DNA of 64,000 bases from Pseudomonas sp. DY-1 (GTDB lineage: Bacteria; Pseudomonadota; Gammaproteobacteria; Pseudomonadales; Pseudomonadaceae): contig NZ_CP032616.1 in the NCBI RefSeq assembly GCF_003626975.1, positions 2,232,001 through 2,296,000 of the forward strand. The letters run 5' to 3'. Numbering within the stretch: position 1 is the stretch's first letter; each line of letters starts with the position of its first letter. The position numbers and the translations under genes were made by a program. This document shows, piece by piece, positions 7,645-16,748 of this stretch. Under the pieces are notes generated by a model. That model searched no databases. It was not told where the DNA came from and saw only the letters and a program-made list of their open reading frames with translations.

Positions 7645-8730
7645 CTAGGTCCCGGTCTTGATCTTGGTCCAGGTGCGGGTACGGATGCGCTCCAGCTTCG
7701 GCGGCAGCATCTCCACCGAGAACAGCTTGGCCTGCACCTCCGCCGGCGGGTAGACGTTGGGGTTGTCGCGCAGCTCGGCGGAGATCAGCGAGTCTGCCGC
7801 CTGGTTCGGGTTGGCGTAGGCGACGTGGTCGGAGATCGGCGCCACCACTTCAGGACGCAGCAGGTAGTTGAGGAAGGCGTGGGCCTGCTCGACGTTCTTC
7901 GCATCCTTCGGAATCGCCAGCACATCGAACCAGGCCGCGGTGCCCTCCTTGGGGATGCGGTACTCCACCTTCACGCCGTTACCGGCTTCCCGCGCACGGG
8001 CGGCCGCCTGCATCGCACCGCCAGACCAGGCGAGGGCCACGCAGACCTCGCCATTGGCGAGGTCGGTGACGAACTTCGACGAGCTGAAGTAGGTGATGTT
8101 CGGCCGGAGTCTGACCAGCAATTCCTCGGCCTTCTGGTAGTCCTCGGGATTACGGCTGTTGGGCGACAGGCCCAGGTAATGCAGGACTTCAGGAATCACT
8201 TCGGTGGGCGAGTCGAGGAAGGCAACGCCGCATTGCTTGAGCTTGGCCAGGTTGTCCGGGTTGAAGATCAGCTCCCAGGAATCCACCGGCGCGTTTTCGC
8301 CCAGCACAGCCTTCACCTTGTCGACGTTGTAAGCAATGCCGTTGGTGCCCCACATGTACGGCATCACGTACTGGTTGCCCGGGTCCTTGGCGGCCAGGAC
8401 CTTGAGCAGCGCCGGGTTGAGGTTCTTCCAGTTCGGCAACTTGCTCTTGTCCAGAGGCTGGAACACGCCGGCCTTCATGTAGTTGGGCAGGAAGCTGTCG
8501 CTGGGTACCACCAGGTCGTAACCCGAATGGCCGGAGAGCAGCTTGGCCTCCAGCAATTCGTTGCTGTCATACACGTCGTACTGGGGCTTGATGCCACTGT
8601 CGGCCTGGAAATTCTTCAGGGTATCCGGAGCGATGTAGTCGAACCAATTGTAGATACGCACCTGGGATTCGGCGGCAGCATTCAGCGAGGCGCCCAGCAA
8701 GGCACCGGCCAGCAGGATTCGAGTCTTCAT
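7645..8730 (-). CDS. PotF-like polyamine-binding periplasmic protein
   Basis: A 361-residue extracellular solute-binding protein with a signal peptide (residues 1-20, ending ...SLNAAAES). The mature start VRIYNWFDYIAPDTLKNF is the hallmark of the PotF/SpuD/SpuE group. Its start codon overlaps the stop of the upstream acetylpolyamine amidohydrolase gene as ATGA, so the two are translationally coupled, indicating acetylated polyamines or a product as ligand. No PotG, PotH or PotI partners are here, so it either shares another transporter's membrane parts or acts as a sensor. A paralogue of equal length lies at 21549-22634. Confidence 0.9.
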   Translation of the reverse strand: MKTRILLAGALLGASLNAAAESQVRIYNWFDYIAPDTLKNFQADSGIKPQYDVYDSNELLEAKLLSGHSGYDLVVPSDSFLPNYMKAGVFQPLDKSKLPNWKNLNPALLKVLAAKDPGNQYVMPYMWGTNGIAYNVDKVKAVLGENAPVDSWELIFNPDNLAKLKQCGVAFLDSPTEVIPEVLHYLGLSPNSRNPEDYQKAEELLVRLRPNITYFSSSKFVTDLANGEVCVALAWSGGAMQAAARAREAGNGVKVEYRIPKEGTAAWFDVLAIPKDAKNVEQAHAFLNYLLRPEVVAPISDHVAYANPNQAADSLISAELRDNPNVYPPAEVQAKLFSVEMLPPKLERIRTRTWTKIKTGT

Positions 8731-9767
8731 TGCGCAGCCCCTTCGTAGCCCTGCAGGACGTTCACCGCGTTCACACCGATGGCTTCCACCGCGTAGCCGC
8801 CTTCCATGATGAACAGCGTCGGCAGGCCGAGGGCGGCGATGCGCTGGCCCATGCGGATGTAATCCGGCGAGTCCAGCTTGAACTTGGAAATCGGGTCGTC
8901 CTTGTAAGTGTCCACGCCCAGGGAGATCACCAGGGCATCCGGCGCGTAGGCAGCGATCCTTCGGCAGGCGTCGTCGAGGGCGGCGGACCAGCCGTCCCAG
9001 TCGGTGCCGTGGGGCAACGGGTAGTTGAGGTTGAAGCCTGCGCCCGCACCTTCACCGCGCTCGTCGGCGTGGCCCAGGTAGTAGGGGTACTCCACCAGCG
9101 GGTCGCCATGGATCGAGGCGAACAGGACATCGGCGCGGTCGTAGAACAGTTCCTGCGTGCCGTTGCCGTGGTGGTAGTCGACATCGAGGATCGCCACTCG
9201 TTTCGCGCCCTGGTCGAGGAAGGCCTGAGTGACGATGGCGGCGTTGTTGAAGAAGCAGTAGCCGCCCATGAAATCGCTGCCGGCATGGTGGCCCGGCGGC
9301 CGGCAGAGGGCGAAGGCGGTGTTGGCGCCCTGGCGCATGTGGTCCTGGGCGGTCAGCGCCACCTGGGCAGAGCTGTACACGGCCTGCCAGGTGCCGGCGG
9401 TGATCGGCGCTTCGGTGTCGAAGCAGTAGTGGCCGAGTTGGCCATGCAGCGCGGTGGGGATGGGGCCATCGCGGCGCAGACGGCGTGCCGGGAAGGTGGT
9501 GGGGAGCATGTCGCAGCTATGGCCTTCGGCGGCCCAGCGATCCCAGGCACCCTTGAGGAACTCCACATAAGCCGCGTCATGCACGCGCAGGACCGGCTCC
9601 AGGCCGAAGTCCTTCGGCTCGATCACTTCGCCGATTTCCTGCTGACGGACCCGCGCCAGCACGGTGTCTGCGCGGCTAGGCATTTCGAAGCAGGGCTGGA
9701 GCTTGCCGTCGACCAGTTCAGACTGGCCGAAATGGAGACGGTGATCGTCGCTATAGACTGTCAGCAT
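8727..9767 (-). CDS. aphA: Acetylpolyamine amidohydrolase (histone deacetylase fold)
   Basis: A 346-residue zinc-dependent deacetylase that removes the acetyl group from acetylated polyamines. Active-site features are visible: RPPGHHAG with the catalytic His160-His161 pair, and DVDYHHGNGTQ with zinc ligands Asp197 and His199; the third ligand should be the Asp in SLGVDTYKDDP. The start at 9767 (MLTVYSDDHRLHFG) is chosen because the open frame upstream is repeat-derived and not conserved-looking. It is followed by a coupled PotF-like protein. The pair suggests uptake and deacetylation of acetylputrescine or acetylcadaverine as nutrients; the precise substrate is inferred. Confidence 0.9.
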   Translation of the reverse strand: MLTVYSDDHRLHFGQSELVDGKLQPCFEMPSRADTVLARVRQQEIGEVIEPKDFGLEPVLRVHDAAYVEFLKGAWDRWAAEGHSCDMLPTTFPARRLRRDGPIPTALHGQLGHYCFDTEAPITAGTWQAVYSSAQVALTAQDHMRQGANTAFALCRPPGHHAGSDFMGGYCFFNNAAIVTQAFLDQGAKRVAILDVDYHHGNGTQELFYDRADVLFASIHGDPLVEYPYYLGHADERGEGAGAGFNLNYPLPHGTDWDGWSAALDDACRRIAAYAPDALVISLGVDTYKDDPISKFKLDSPDYIRMGQRIAALGLPTLFIMEGGYAVEAIGVNAVNVLQGYEGAAQ

Positions 9768-9885
9768 GGGAGGCACCTTATCGGTCTTGTTATTGATGGG
9801 GGGATTCTGTGCGGAACCGGGGGTGTTTGCGCAGTGGCAAGGACGGCCAATAGGGGATTGATATGGCCAACTTTCCTGGCCGGAC

Positions 9886-9928
9886 ACCCTCTCTCCCATC
9901 CCCTCACCCTGAAGTGGGGAGGGGTGAC
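9886..9928. repeat. Degenerate CCCTCTCC-type intergenic repeat
   Basis: CACCCTCTCTCCCATCCCCT followed by CACCCTGAAGTGGGGAGGGGTG can fold through CCCCT/AGGGG arms. It belongs to the same dispersed family as the hairpins at 295 and 26650. The remaining DNA of this 208-bp gap shows no gene. Confidence 0.5.
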
Positions 9929-9975
9929 TCGCGCCTGATGTCTTGAATGTGCGGCGCTGAACCCTGCTCCCCCAT

Positions 9976-10995
9976 CTACCCCCGGAAATGACTCGGCGGC
10001 TGCCCACTCCAGCGCTGGAAAGCATGGCGCAGGCTGGCGGTTTCGCTGAAGCCGAGTTCTTCGGCGATGCGGTAGATGGGCATGTCACCTTGCTGGAGCA
10101 TTTCCTTGGCACGGGTGAAGCGCAGTTCGTCCAGCAGTTGCTGGTAGCTGGTCTGCTGCTGGGCCAGGTGACGGCGCAGGCTGCGCGAGGAGCAGTTCAT
10201 CTGCCGGGCCAGCTCTTCCAGCCCTGGCGGGTCCTGCAGACGCGCGGCAAGCAGGCCGCGAACGCGTTCCAGCCAGGCGCGGCGGGCAGCGAACTCGACA
10301 TTCTGTCGGCGGCACTGTTCGAGCATTTCCTTGTGGGTCACCGGGTCGGCGAGCGGTAGGCGGCGTGCCAGCCAGGCAGCATCGAACCCCATGGCGCTGC
10401 GAGTGGCGCCAAAGCTCACCGGGCAGCCGAAGCCACGCGCATAGGGTCGCACCATGCCACTGCCGGCGGGGTAATCCAGCTGCACTGCGCGCAGTGGCAA
10501 AGACTGCCCCAACAGGTCGGCGAAAGTGACCTTGAGCGAGCCCAGGCACACCTCGGTGTTGAACGCCCGCAGGGATTCATCTTCGCTGTAGCCACAGGCA
10601 CTGAGCCACGCAGTGTCGCCGTCCTGCTCCAGGGCAAGTCGAAAGTAGGTGCCCAGCAGCACCGGGTAACTGAGGCCGACGCGCAAGGCATCGCCGAAGG
10701 TCGGTGCGGAAAGCATCGCGTAGCCGAGCAGGCCATAGGCGGAGATGCGCGTGCGCAGTCCGAGGGTCAGGCCCAGAGCGGGGCGCGGCATCAGGCGCAC
10801 GGCGTTGGCGTAGACCTGCTGCTCCTGTTCCGGATTGATCAGCCGCTGCAACTCGAGCAGGTCCTGCTCGCTGATGCCGCTGCCGGCCAGTACATCGGCG
10901 GTTTCGATGCCCTCCTCCTGCAACAGCGCGGCGGTCAGCGCCGACATGTGCAGGGAGTTGAGCCAGGTGGCGCGGGAGAACGTGTGCTCGACCAT
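9976..10995 (-). CDS. AraC-family regulator with PF12625-type N-terminal domain
   Basis: A 339-residue regulator. The first about 210 residues match the layout of the arabinose-binding-like domain seen in OruR/ArgR-type regulators (LMPRPALGLTLGLRTRISAYGLLGYAMLSA). The C-terminal double helix-turn-helix runs from about residue 240 (LEELARQMNCSSRSLRRHLAQ ... IAEELGFSETASLRHAFQRW). It starts only 5 bp after the aceK stop with TAAGGATC as ribosome binding site, so it is probably cotranscribed with aceK. It may instead control the neighbouring polyamine genes downstream on the same strand. Its effector is unknown. Confidence 0.85.
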   Translation of the reverse strand: MVEHTFSRATWLNSLHMSALTAALLQEEGIETADVLAGSGISEQDLLELQRLINPEQEQQVYANAVRLMPRPALGLTLGLRTRISAYGLLGYAMLSAPTFGDALRVGLSYPVLLGTYFRLALEQDGDTAWLSACGYSEDESLRAFNTEVCLGSLKVTFADLLGQSLPLRAVQLDYPAGSGMVRPYARGFGCPVSFGATRSAMGFDAAWLARRLPLADPVTHKEMLEQCRRQNVEFAARRAWLERVRGLLAARLQDPPGLEELARQMNCSSRSLRRHLAQQQTSYQQLLDELRFTRAKEMLQQGDMPIYRIAEELGFSETASLRHAFQRWSGQPPSHFRG

Positions 10996-11000
10996 GATCC

Positions 11001-12737
11001 TTACTGGATTGCCTCGGTAAGTTCCCGCTCCTGGCGCCGGTACGGGAAAACGTCGATCACCTTGCCGGAGCGGATTGCCACCTGCAGGGTCTTCCAGTAC
11101 TCGGCGTCATAGAGGTCGCCATGGAGCTTGGCGAACAGGCGGCGTTGGCCGATATCAGCAAAAAGGAAGCGCGGGAACTCCTCGGGGAACACATCGTTCG
11201 GCGCCACGGAGTACCAGGGTTCGGCGGAAAGCTCGTCCTCCGGATAACGCGGTGGCGGAATGACGCGGAAGTTCACCTCGGTGAGGTAGCAGATTTCGTC
11301 ATAGTCGTAGAACACAACGCGGCCGTGACGGGTGACGCCGAAGTTCTTCAGCAGCATGTCGCCGGGAAAGATGTTCGCCGCCGCCAGTTGCTTGATGGCC
11401 AGGCCATAGTCATAGAGCGCCTCGTGCACCTGGGCATCGCTGGCGCTTTCCAGGTAGATGTTCAGCGGGGTCATGCGGCGCTCGGTCCAGCAGTGGCGGA
11501 TCAGTACCACATCGCCCTCCAGCGCCACGGTGGACGGCGCGACCTCCAGCAGTTCGGCCAGGCATTCCGGCTCGAACTTGGATCTGGGGAAGCGGAAGTC
11601 AGCGAACTCCTGGGTATCGGCCATGCGCCCTACCCGGTCGACGTTCTTCACCAGGCGGTACTTCTCGATCACGGTGTTGCGATCCACCGTCTTTGCGTGG
11701 GCGAAGCGGTCCTTGATGATCTTGAACACGGTATTGAAGCCCGGCAGCGTGAACACGCTCATCACCATGCCGCGTACACCGGGCGCCATGATGAAGCGGT
11801 CGTCGGTGTTGGCCAGGTGGTTGATCAACGCACGATAGAACTCCGACTTGCCGTGCTTGTAGAAGCCGATGGAGGTGTACAGCTCGGCGATGTGCTTGCC
11901 CGGCAGTATGCGCTTGAGGAAGCCGACGAACTCGGCCGGCACGGCGACATCCACCATGAAGTAGGAACGGGTGAAGGAGAAGATGATCGACACTTCGGCT
12001 TCGTCGGTGATCATGGCGTCGGCCTGGATGCCACGCCCCTCGCGGTGAAGCAGCGGGATTACCAGCGGCCATTGCTCGTCGCGGGTATAGATGCGGCCGA
12101 CCAGGTAGGCGCCCTTGTTGCGGTACAGCGGGGACGCAAAGAGTTCGATGCACAGCTCCGGGTCCTTGCACACCCAGTCCGGCAGGTTCTCGCGCAATTG
12201 GGCTTCGAGGCGTTCGATGTCGCCGGCGCGGTCGTCGTAGGGCACATCGAAGCGGAAGTCGTCGAGTATCGCCGACAGCGCCGCATGCAGCCGGCCCTCG
12301 GGGCGATAGCTGCGGGTCTGGGGCGCGCGTTCATGTACGCGCAAGGAAGGCCGTGTGGTGTGAATGAACATGCAGCCGTCGCTGATCAGGTCATGGCTGA
12401 ACAGGCTGCAGAAAATCGAGTTGTACCAGGTCTCGGACAACTCGTCGTCGAAGCGCACGTCGATCAGACCGATGTAGGCGCTCTTCACCAGGGGCCAGAG
12501 CTGTACATCCAGCAACTCGTCCATCGCATAGGCCCCACGGAGCCGCTCGCTGGTTTCGCCAACCTTCACTTCGTAGAGGGCGATCCGCGCGGCCGCCGCA
12601 AACTGCGTTGCCTGCCATTGTGCCTCCTCGAATCGGGCACGGGCGCCATCGGTGATCTGGCGGAAATGCTCACGGTAATCATCGAAACCATCGAGGATCA
12701 GTCGGGCGATGCCTTCGGCCGGCCATTGCTGCGCCAT
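11001..12737 (-). CDS. aceK: Isocitrate dehydrogenase kinase/phosphatase
   Basis: A 578-residue cytoplasmic enzyme that phosphorylates and dephosphorylates isocitrate dehydrogenase, setting the split between the TCA cycle and glyoxylate shunt. The full-length family pattern is present: an N-terminal regulatory half ([20 protein letters not shown]), the ATP loop [20 protein letters not shown] followed by KDRF, and a kinase core with [20 protein letters not shown] near residues 460-480. Length equals that of other AceK proteins. Here it is not next to aceA or aceB; an AraC-type regulator follows after 5 bp. Confidence 0.96.
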   Translation of the reverse strand: MAQQWPAEGIARLILDGFDDYREHFRQITDGARARFEEAQWQATQFAAAARIALYEVKVGETSERLRGAYAMDELLDVQLWPLVKSAYIGLIDVRFDDELSETWYNSIFCSLFSHDLISDGCMFIHTTRPSLRVHERAPQTRSYRPEGRLHAALSAILDDFRFDVPYDDRAGDIERLEAQLRENLPDWVCKDPELCIELFASPLYRNKGAYLVGRIYTRDEQWPLVIPLLHREGRGIQADAMITDEAEVSIIFSFTRSYFMVDVAVPAEFVGFLKRILPGKHIAELYTSIGFYKHGKSEFYRALINHLANTDDRFIMAPGVRGMVMSVFTLPGFNTVFKIIKDRFAHAKTVDRNTVIEKYRLVKNVDRVGRMADTQEFADFRFPRSKFEPECLAELLEVAPSTVALEGDVVLIRHCWTERRMTPLNIYLESASDAQVHEALYDYGLAIKQLAAANIFPGDMLLKNFGVTRHGRVVFYDYDEICYLTEVNFRVIPPPRYPEDELSAEPWYSVAPNDVFPEEFPRFLFADIGQRRLFAKLHGDLYDAEYWKTLQVAIRSGKVIDVFPYRRQERELTEAIQ

Positions 12738-12796
12738 GGTGATTTCTCTGCTGCGGAAACGGGAAAGCCGAGCTTAGCCAGAAAAAAGTGCCCGTT

Positions 12797-12893
12797 GTAG
12801 GGGCGAATTCATTCGCCAAGGGCGGCGTAGCAGCCCCTAGCGACGGTATAGGGCAAACCTGCGGCCTGCCTGGAGATTGCAATCGCCCCTAGA
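12797..12893. repeat. Paired REP element, type A, left border of duplicated module
   Basis: Left REP GTAGGGGCGAATTCATTCGC (12797-12816) and a degenerate right REP GATTGCAATCGCCCCTAG (12876-12893) enclose GGCGTAGCAGCCCCTAGCGA. It fills the gap between aceK and the first LysR gene. Confidence 0.8.
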
Positions 12894-12910
12894 GGAGTCC
12901 TCTCGCCTAC

Positions 12911-13825
12911 CTAGGCGATTCCCCTCTCCCGCAGGCAGGCCTCCACCATCTCGATGAACACCCGCACCTTGCGGGTGCGACGGCGATGGGCCAGATAGAG
13001 GACATGGACCCAGGGCCCGAAGGCGTCAGGTTCCAGCTCGTAGTCGGACATCACCCGAACCAGTTGGCCACTGGCCAGGTAGGGTGCCGCACTCCATTGC
13101 GGCACCACCTGCAACCCATGACCGCCTAGCAGGCAGGCGAGCAGGAAGTCGTAGTTGTCGCTGGTCATTCGCGGCGTGGGCTGCGATACACGGATGCGTT
13201 CCTCACCACGCCACAGCCACCAGTAGTGTCGGTTGAGCAGCGGGTGCTGGAAGATCAGCCAGTCATGCTGCTGGTAGGTGTCCAGCGACACGGGAAGCCT
13301 CTTGCGCTCCAGATAGGCGGGGCTGGCGCAGAGGTAGATGCGGTTCTTGGTCAACGGCCGGGCGATCAGCCCAGGCAGGTCGGTGGGCCCGTCGCGCAGG
13401 GCCAGGTCGTAGCCGCCGTCAATCAGGTCGACAAAGGCGTCGTTCAGGTCCACGTCCAGGCGCACCTGCGGATGTTCGCTCATGAAGCGGCAGCACACCT
13501 CACTGAGAAAGGCCGGGCCGAAGGACGGCGGCGCCGTGAGGCGTAGGGTGCCGCGCAATTCGTCCTGCAGTTGGTCCACTTCTTCCCCGGCCAGTTGCAG
13601 TTGCATAAGCGCCTGCCGGGCACCTTCCAGGTAAATGTGGCCGGCTTCGGTCAGCGCCATGCGACGGGTGGTGCGTTCGAACAGGCGCACGCCCAGCTCG
13701 CTCTCCAGGTGCCCCACTGCCTTGGTCAGCGCGGACGGCGTCTTGCCGATCTGCTCCGCGGCACGGCTGAAGCTGCCGTACTCGGCAGTGGCGACGAACA
13801 TGTTGAGCGCGCTGAGCTTGTCCAT
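12911..13825 (-). CDS. LysR-family regulator, copy 1 of duplicated module
   Basis: A 304-residue regulator of the group with N-terminus MDKLSALNMFVATAEYGSFS; helix-turn-helix AAEQIGKTPSALTKAVGHLE lies near residues 20-42, and the effector domain begins around residue 88 (GTLRLTAPPSFGPAF). The start at 13825 is chosen over an in-frame start 15 codons upstream because it matches copy 2 (MDKFGAITMFVATAEFGSFS). It is divergent from an exported amidohydrolase gene over 106 bp containing a perfect GCACAA-N3-TTGTGC repeat, so it likely regulates that gene and the porin behind it. The inducer is unknown. Confidence 0.9.
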   Translation of the reverse strand: MDKLSALNMFVATAEYGSFSRAAEQIGKTPSALTKAVGHLESELGVRLFERTTRRMALTEAGHIYLEGARQALMQLQLAGEEVDQLQDELRGTLRLTAPPSFGPAFLSEVCCRFMSEHPQVRLDVDLNDAFVDLIDGGYDLALRDGPTDLPGLIARPLTKNRIYLCASPAYLERKRLPVSLDTYQQHDWLIFQHPLLNRHYWWLWRGEERIRVSQPTPRMTSDNYDFLLACLLGGHGLQVVPQWSAAPYLASGQLVRVMSDYELEPDAFGPWVHVLYLAHRRRTRKVRVFIEMVEACLRERGIA

Positions 13826-13842
13826 TGATCTGTTCCGGATCG

Positions 13843-13857
13843 GCACAAAAGTTGTGC
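13843..13857. promoter_or_regulatory. Candidate LysR operator, copy 1
   Basis: Perfect inverted repeat GCACAA-AAG-TTGTGC, 15 bp, has the T-N11-A geometry of LysR binding sites and lies 18 bp from the LysR start codon in the divergent intergenic region. Confidence 0.55.
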
Positions 13858-13931
13858 GAGAACATAGCATTCTGCCGCTTCACCGGCTTGGTTAGGCTCT
13901 CCGGCAGACCAACAAGAACCGGAATCACCTG

Positions 13932-15662
13932 ATGAAAACCTTCGCCCCTAAACTCCTGGCCGTCGCACTGGCTTGTTCCTCGATGGAAAGCTTCGCGGCG
14001 GTCGATCTCATCCTGCATAACGCCAAGGTCTACACCGCCGAACCCGGCCAGGCCCTGCAACAGGCCGTGGCCGTGGAAGACGGCAAGGTGCGCGCCGTCG
14101 GCAGTAACGCCGAAATCCTGCGCCTGAAGGAGTCCGGCACCCAGGTGATGGACCTCGGCGGCAAAGTGCTCATGCCGGGCTTCATCGACTCACACTCCCA
14201 CGCGATTTTCGGCGGCCTGGAACTGGACTCGGCCTCCATGGGCGGCCAGCTGATTCCCGTGGCGGAACTGGAGCAGCGCCTGCGCCAATGGCGCGACAAC
14301 GGCAAGGCGCGGCATGGCGACGCGCTCAGTGTCAGCGGTCTGCCGTCAGCTGCCTGGAGCCAAGTGGCTGAACTGGAACAGCGCTTCAACCGGGGCGAAT
14401 GGGCCGACGTGCCGATCTTTTTCCTCGGCTGGGACCATCACACCGGCTGGGCCAACCAGGCCATGCTCAAGCGCGCCGGCATCGATGCGGCCAAGGTGAA
14501 AGGCCTGAAGGGCGAAGCACAGGCCACCATTGGCCACCATCCCGATGGCCGCCCCAATGGTTTCCTTGCCGATGCCGGGCTGGACCCGGTGATGGCGCAA
14601 CTCCCACCCGCCTCGGCCGAGCAACTGCTGAAGGCCGCGCGCTCGGCACTGCGCTACAACCTCAGCCTGGGCATTACCGCGTGGATGGACCCGGCGGCCA
14701 ACGCCGCGCCGGGGGAGCCCCTGTTCGATTTCAAGCCCACCGCCCAGACCCTCGGCGTGTTGCCGGCCTACAAGGCGCTGGCGGAAAAGGGTGAGCTTAC
14801 GGCCCACGTCGCCGCCCTGCTGGTGGCCAACCCGAAGAGCAAGCCGGCCGACCTGGACACTCTCGACCAGGTGCGCCAGCGATTCCAGGGCGTGCCCAAC
14901 CTCACCCTGCCCGGCATCAAGGTCTTCGCCGACGGCGTGGCGGAGGTCCCGGCACAAACCGCCGCGATGCTCGATCCCTACAAGAACTCGAACAAACGTG
15001 GCGAACTGCTGATCGACCCGGCGCACTTCGGCGATCTGGTCAGCGCGGCCGACGCCCGCGGCTGGCTGGTGCATGTTCATGCCATCGGCGACCGCGCAGT
15101 GCGTGAGTCGCTCAATGGCATCGAACAGGCGCGTAAAGACCGCCAGAGCGGCATCGCCCATTCAGTCACCCACTTGCAGATGGTCAACCCGAAGGAGTTT
15201 GCGCGCTTCAAGCCGCTGGATGTGATCGCCTCCATGCAGCTCTACTGGGCCAGCGCCGATGAGGTCAGCATCGACCTGGTGCAGCCCTACATCAGCGCCA
15301 TGGCCTTCCAGTTCCAGTACCCGGCCCGTTCGCTGCTGAAGAACGGCGCCACCATCTCCGGCGCCAGCGACTGGCCGGTAACCACGCCGGAACCCTGGAA
15401 GGCGATCAGCCGCAAGGGTCCGAAAGGCGTACTGAACGCCGCCGAGGAAATCGACCGGGAAACCATGTTCCAGGCCTACACCCTCAACTCTGCCCGCACC
15501 ATTGGCCTCGAAAAGCAGATCGGCTCGCTCTCGCCCGGCAAGCAGGCCGACCTGATCCTCCTCGACCGCGACGTGTTCCAGGTCGAACCCGAAGCCCTGC
15601 AGGGCACCCAGGTACTGAAAACCTGGTTCGCCGGTCGCGAAGTCTTCAACGCCGCCCTCTAA
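13932..15662 (+). CDS. Exported amidohydrolase (YtcJ-like), copy 1
   Basis: A 576-residue member of the amidohydrolase-3 group with a signal peptide (MKTFAPKLLAVALACSSMESFAA), so probably periplasmic. The beta-barrel metal motif His-x-His is in DSHSHAIFGG near residue 92. Later family features include VHAIGDRAVRESLNG, SGASDWPV and the C-terminal GSLSPGKQADLILLDRD. Compared with copy 2 at 17772 it lacks four residues in the loop after PEPWKAI (ISRKG here, IYQAVTREG there). A putative porin follows 102 bp downstream, and the divergent LysR gene lies upstream. Substrate unknown; an N-acylated or cyclic amide nutrient is plausible. Confidence 0.88.
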   Translation: MKTFAPKLLAVALACSSMESFAAVDLILHNAKVYTAEPGQALQQAVAVEDGKVRAVGSNAEILRLKESGTQVMDLGGKVLMPGFIDSHSHAIFGGLELDSASMGGQLIPVAELEQRLRQWRDNGKARHGDALSVSGLPSAAWSQVAELEQRFNRGEWADVPIFFLGWDHHTGWANQAMLKRAGIDAAKVKGLKGEAQATIGHHPDGRPNGFLADAGLDPVMAQLPPASAEQLLKAARSALRYNLSLGITAWMDPAANAAPGEPLFDFKPTAQTLGVLPAYKALAEKGELTAHVAALLVANPKSKPADLDTLDQVRQRFQGVPNLTLPGIKVFADGVAEVPAQTAAMLDPYKNSNKRGELLIDPAHFGDLVSAADARGWLVHVHAIGDRAVRESLNGIEQARKDRQSGIAHSVTHLQMVNPKEFARFKPLDVIASMQLYWASADEVSIDLVQPYISAMAFQFQYPARSLLKNGATISGASDWPVTTPEPWKAISRKGPKGVLNAAEEIDRETMFQAYTLNSARTIGLEKQIGSLSPGKQADLILLDRDVFQVEPEALQGTQVLKTWFAGREVFNAAL

Positions 15663-15764
15663 ACACAAGAAACCACCTGCTCCGCATTCGTCCCCGCCAT
15701 CTGGCGGGGCGGGCGGAGCCTTGCCTGCGTCTGCCCGAACAATCACAACAACGGGAAACCCTCG

Positions 15765-16496
15765 ATGAAACGCTTCACGCTCCTTGCGCTCGCCCTGGCT
15801 CCGCTCGCCTGCCAGGCCATAGAACTGAACGACGATTTTTCCTTGCAAGTCGACCTGGCGCTGGTCAGTGACTACCGCACCCGTGGCATTTCCCAGACCC
15901 AGAACGACCCGGCTGCCCAGGCTAGCGCCACCCTGCTCCATAGCAGCGGCCTGTACGCCGGGATATGGACCTCCAACGTCGACTTTGGCCTTGGCCTGAA
16001 GACCCGCCAGGAAGTGGACTACTACGCCGGCTGGTACTGGCAGGCCACCGATGAAGTGAACCTTGACCTCGGCTACATCAAGTACAGTTTTCCGAAGGAA
16101 GGCCAGTTCAACCAGAGCGAGGCCTACGCCATCCTCGGCGCCTACGGCTTCAAGTTCGGCGCCCAGTACTCCAACGACGCGAAGAACCTGATCGGCGAAA
16201 AGCAGGACACGTTCTACAGCTACGTCAGCTACGAGTACGCCCTGCCCCTGGATGTGGGCCTGAAGCTGCGCTACGGGCGCAACGACTTCAAGGACCCGCT
16301 GTTCTGGTCTGCCCGCGGCGAAAGCTCCAATGCCTACCACGAGTGGGAAGCCAGGCTGACCCGCGACTTTGTCGGTGTCACCTGGGGCATCGCCTACATC
16401 GACACCGACCTGTCCGAGTCCGAATGCACCAGTTATTACGGCTTCACCGATGTGTGCAGCTCGACCTGGGTGGCGAGTGTGAGCAAGCATTTCTAG
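15765..16496 (+). CDS. TorF-family putative porin, copy 1
   Basis: A 243-residue outer-membrane beta-barrel protein with signal peptide (MKRFTLLALALAPLACQA). The conserved head LVSDYRTRGISQTQNDPAAQ and LYAGIWTSNVDFG is the pattern of the TIGR02001/TorF family, and the last residue is Phe (SKHF), as expected for outer-membrane insertion. The 102-bp gap before it contains a small hairpin CCCCGCC-ATCT-GGCGGGG (15692-15709), which is also kept in shape before copy 2. Probably cotranscribed with the exported amidohydrolase, giving its substrate a route through the outer membrane; this coupling is inferred. Confidence 0.85.
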   Translation: MKRFTLLALALAPLACQAIELNDDFSLQVDLALVSDYRTRGISQTQNDPAAQASATLLHSSGLYAGIWTSNVDFGLGLKTRQEVDYYAGWYWQATDEVNLDLGYIKYSFPKEGQFNQSEAYAILGAYGFKFGAQYSNDAKNLIGEKQDTFYSYVSYEYALPLDVGLKLRYGRNDFKDPLFWSARGESSNAYHEWEARLTRDFVGVTWGIAYIDTDLSESECTSYYGFTDVCSSTWVASVSKHF

Positions 16497-16515
16497 GTCA
16501 GGGTGAGGTCTCCCT

Positions 16516-16611
16516 GTAGGAGCGATTTCAATCGCGAAGCAGGCCGCAGGTCTGCCCCTCAATTCCAAATGGGGCAACGTTGCTGCCCTTCGCGAATGAA
16601 TTCGCTCCTAC
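16516..16611. repeat. Paired REP element, type A, between the two module copies
   Basis: Left REP GTAGGAGCGATTTCAATCGC and right REP GCGAATGAATTCGCTCCTAC in inverted orientation around a GGGGCAACGTTGCTGCCC core. It lies between porin copy 1 and LysR copy 2. The remaining about 137 bp to the LysR stop shows no gene. Confidence 0.85.
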
Positions 16612-16748
16612 AACCAGTGCGCAGGGCGAAGATCGCTCTTCATTGCCGCCATCAGTTCCGCGCCAGACTCCAATGGAGGATCGGTGAAGCATGATCCACC
16701 TTTGCGAATCCCACCCTCCGCCCCCAGCGGCAATTCGTATTCAACCGT

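Noticed and set aside
11121-12800. A 559-codon frame antisense to aceK
   Set aside because: Shadow frame of a well-conserved 578-residue enzyme; no ribosome binding site or recognisable fold.
15162-16577. A 471-codon frame antisense to amidohydrolase and porin copy 1
   Set aside because: The matching region of copy 2 also has a long antisense frame, but this follows from shared sequence and codon bias, not from coding.
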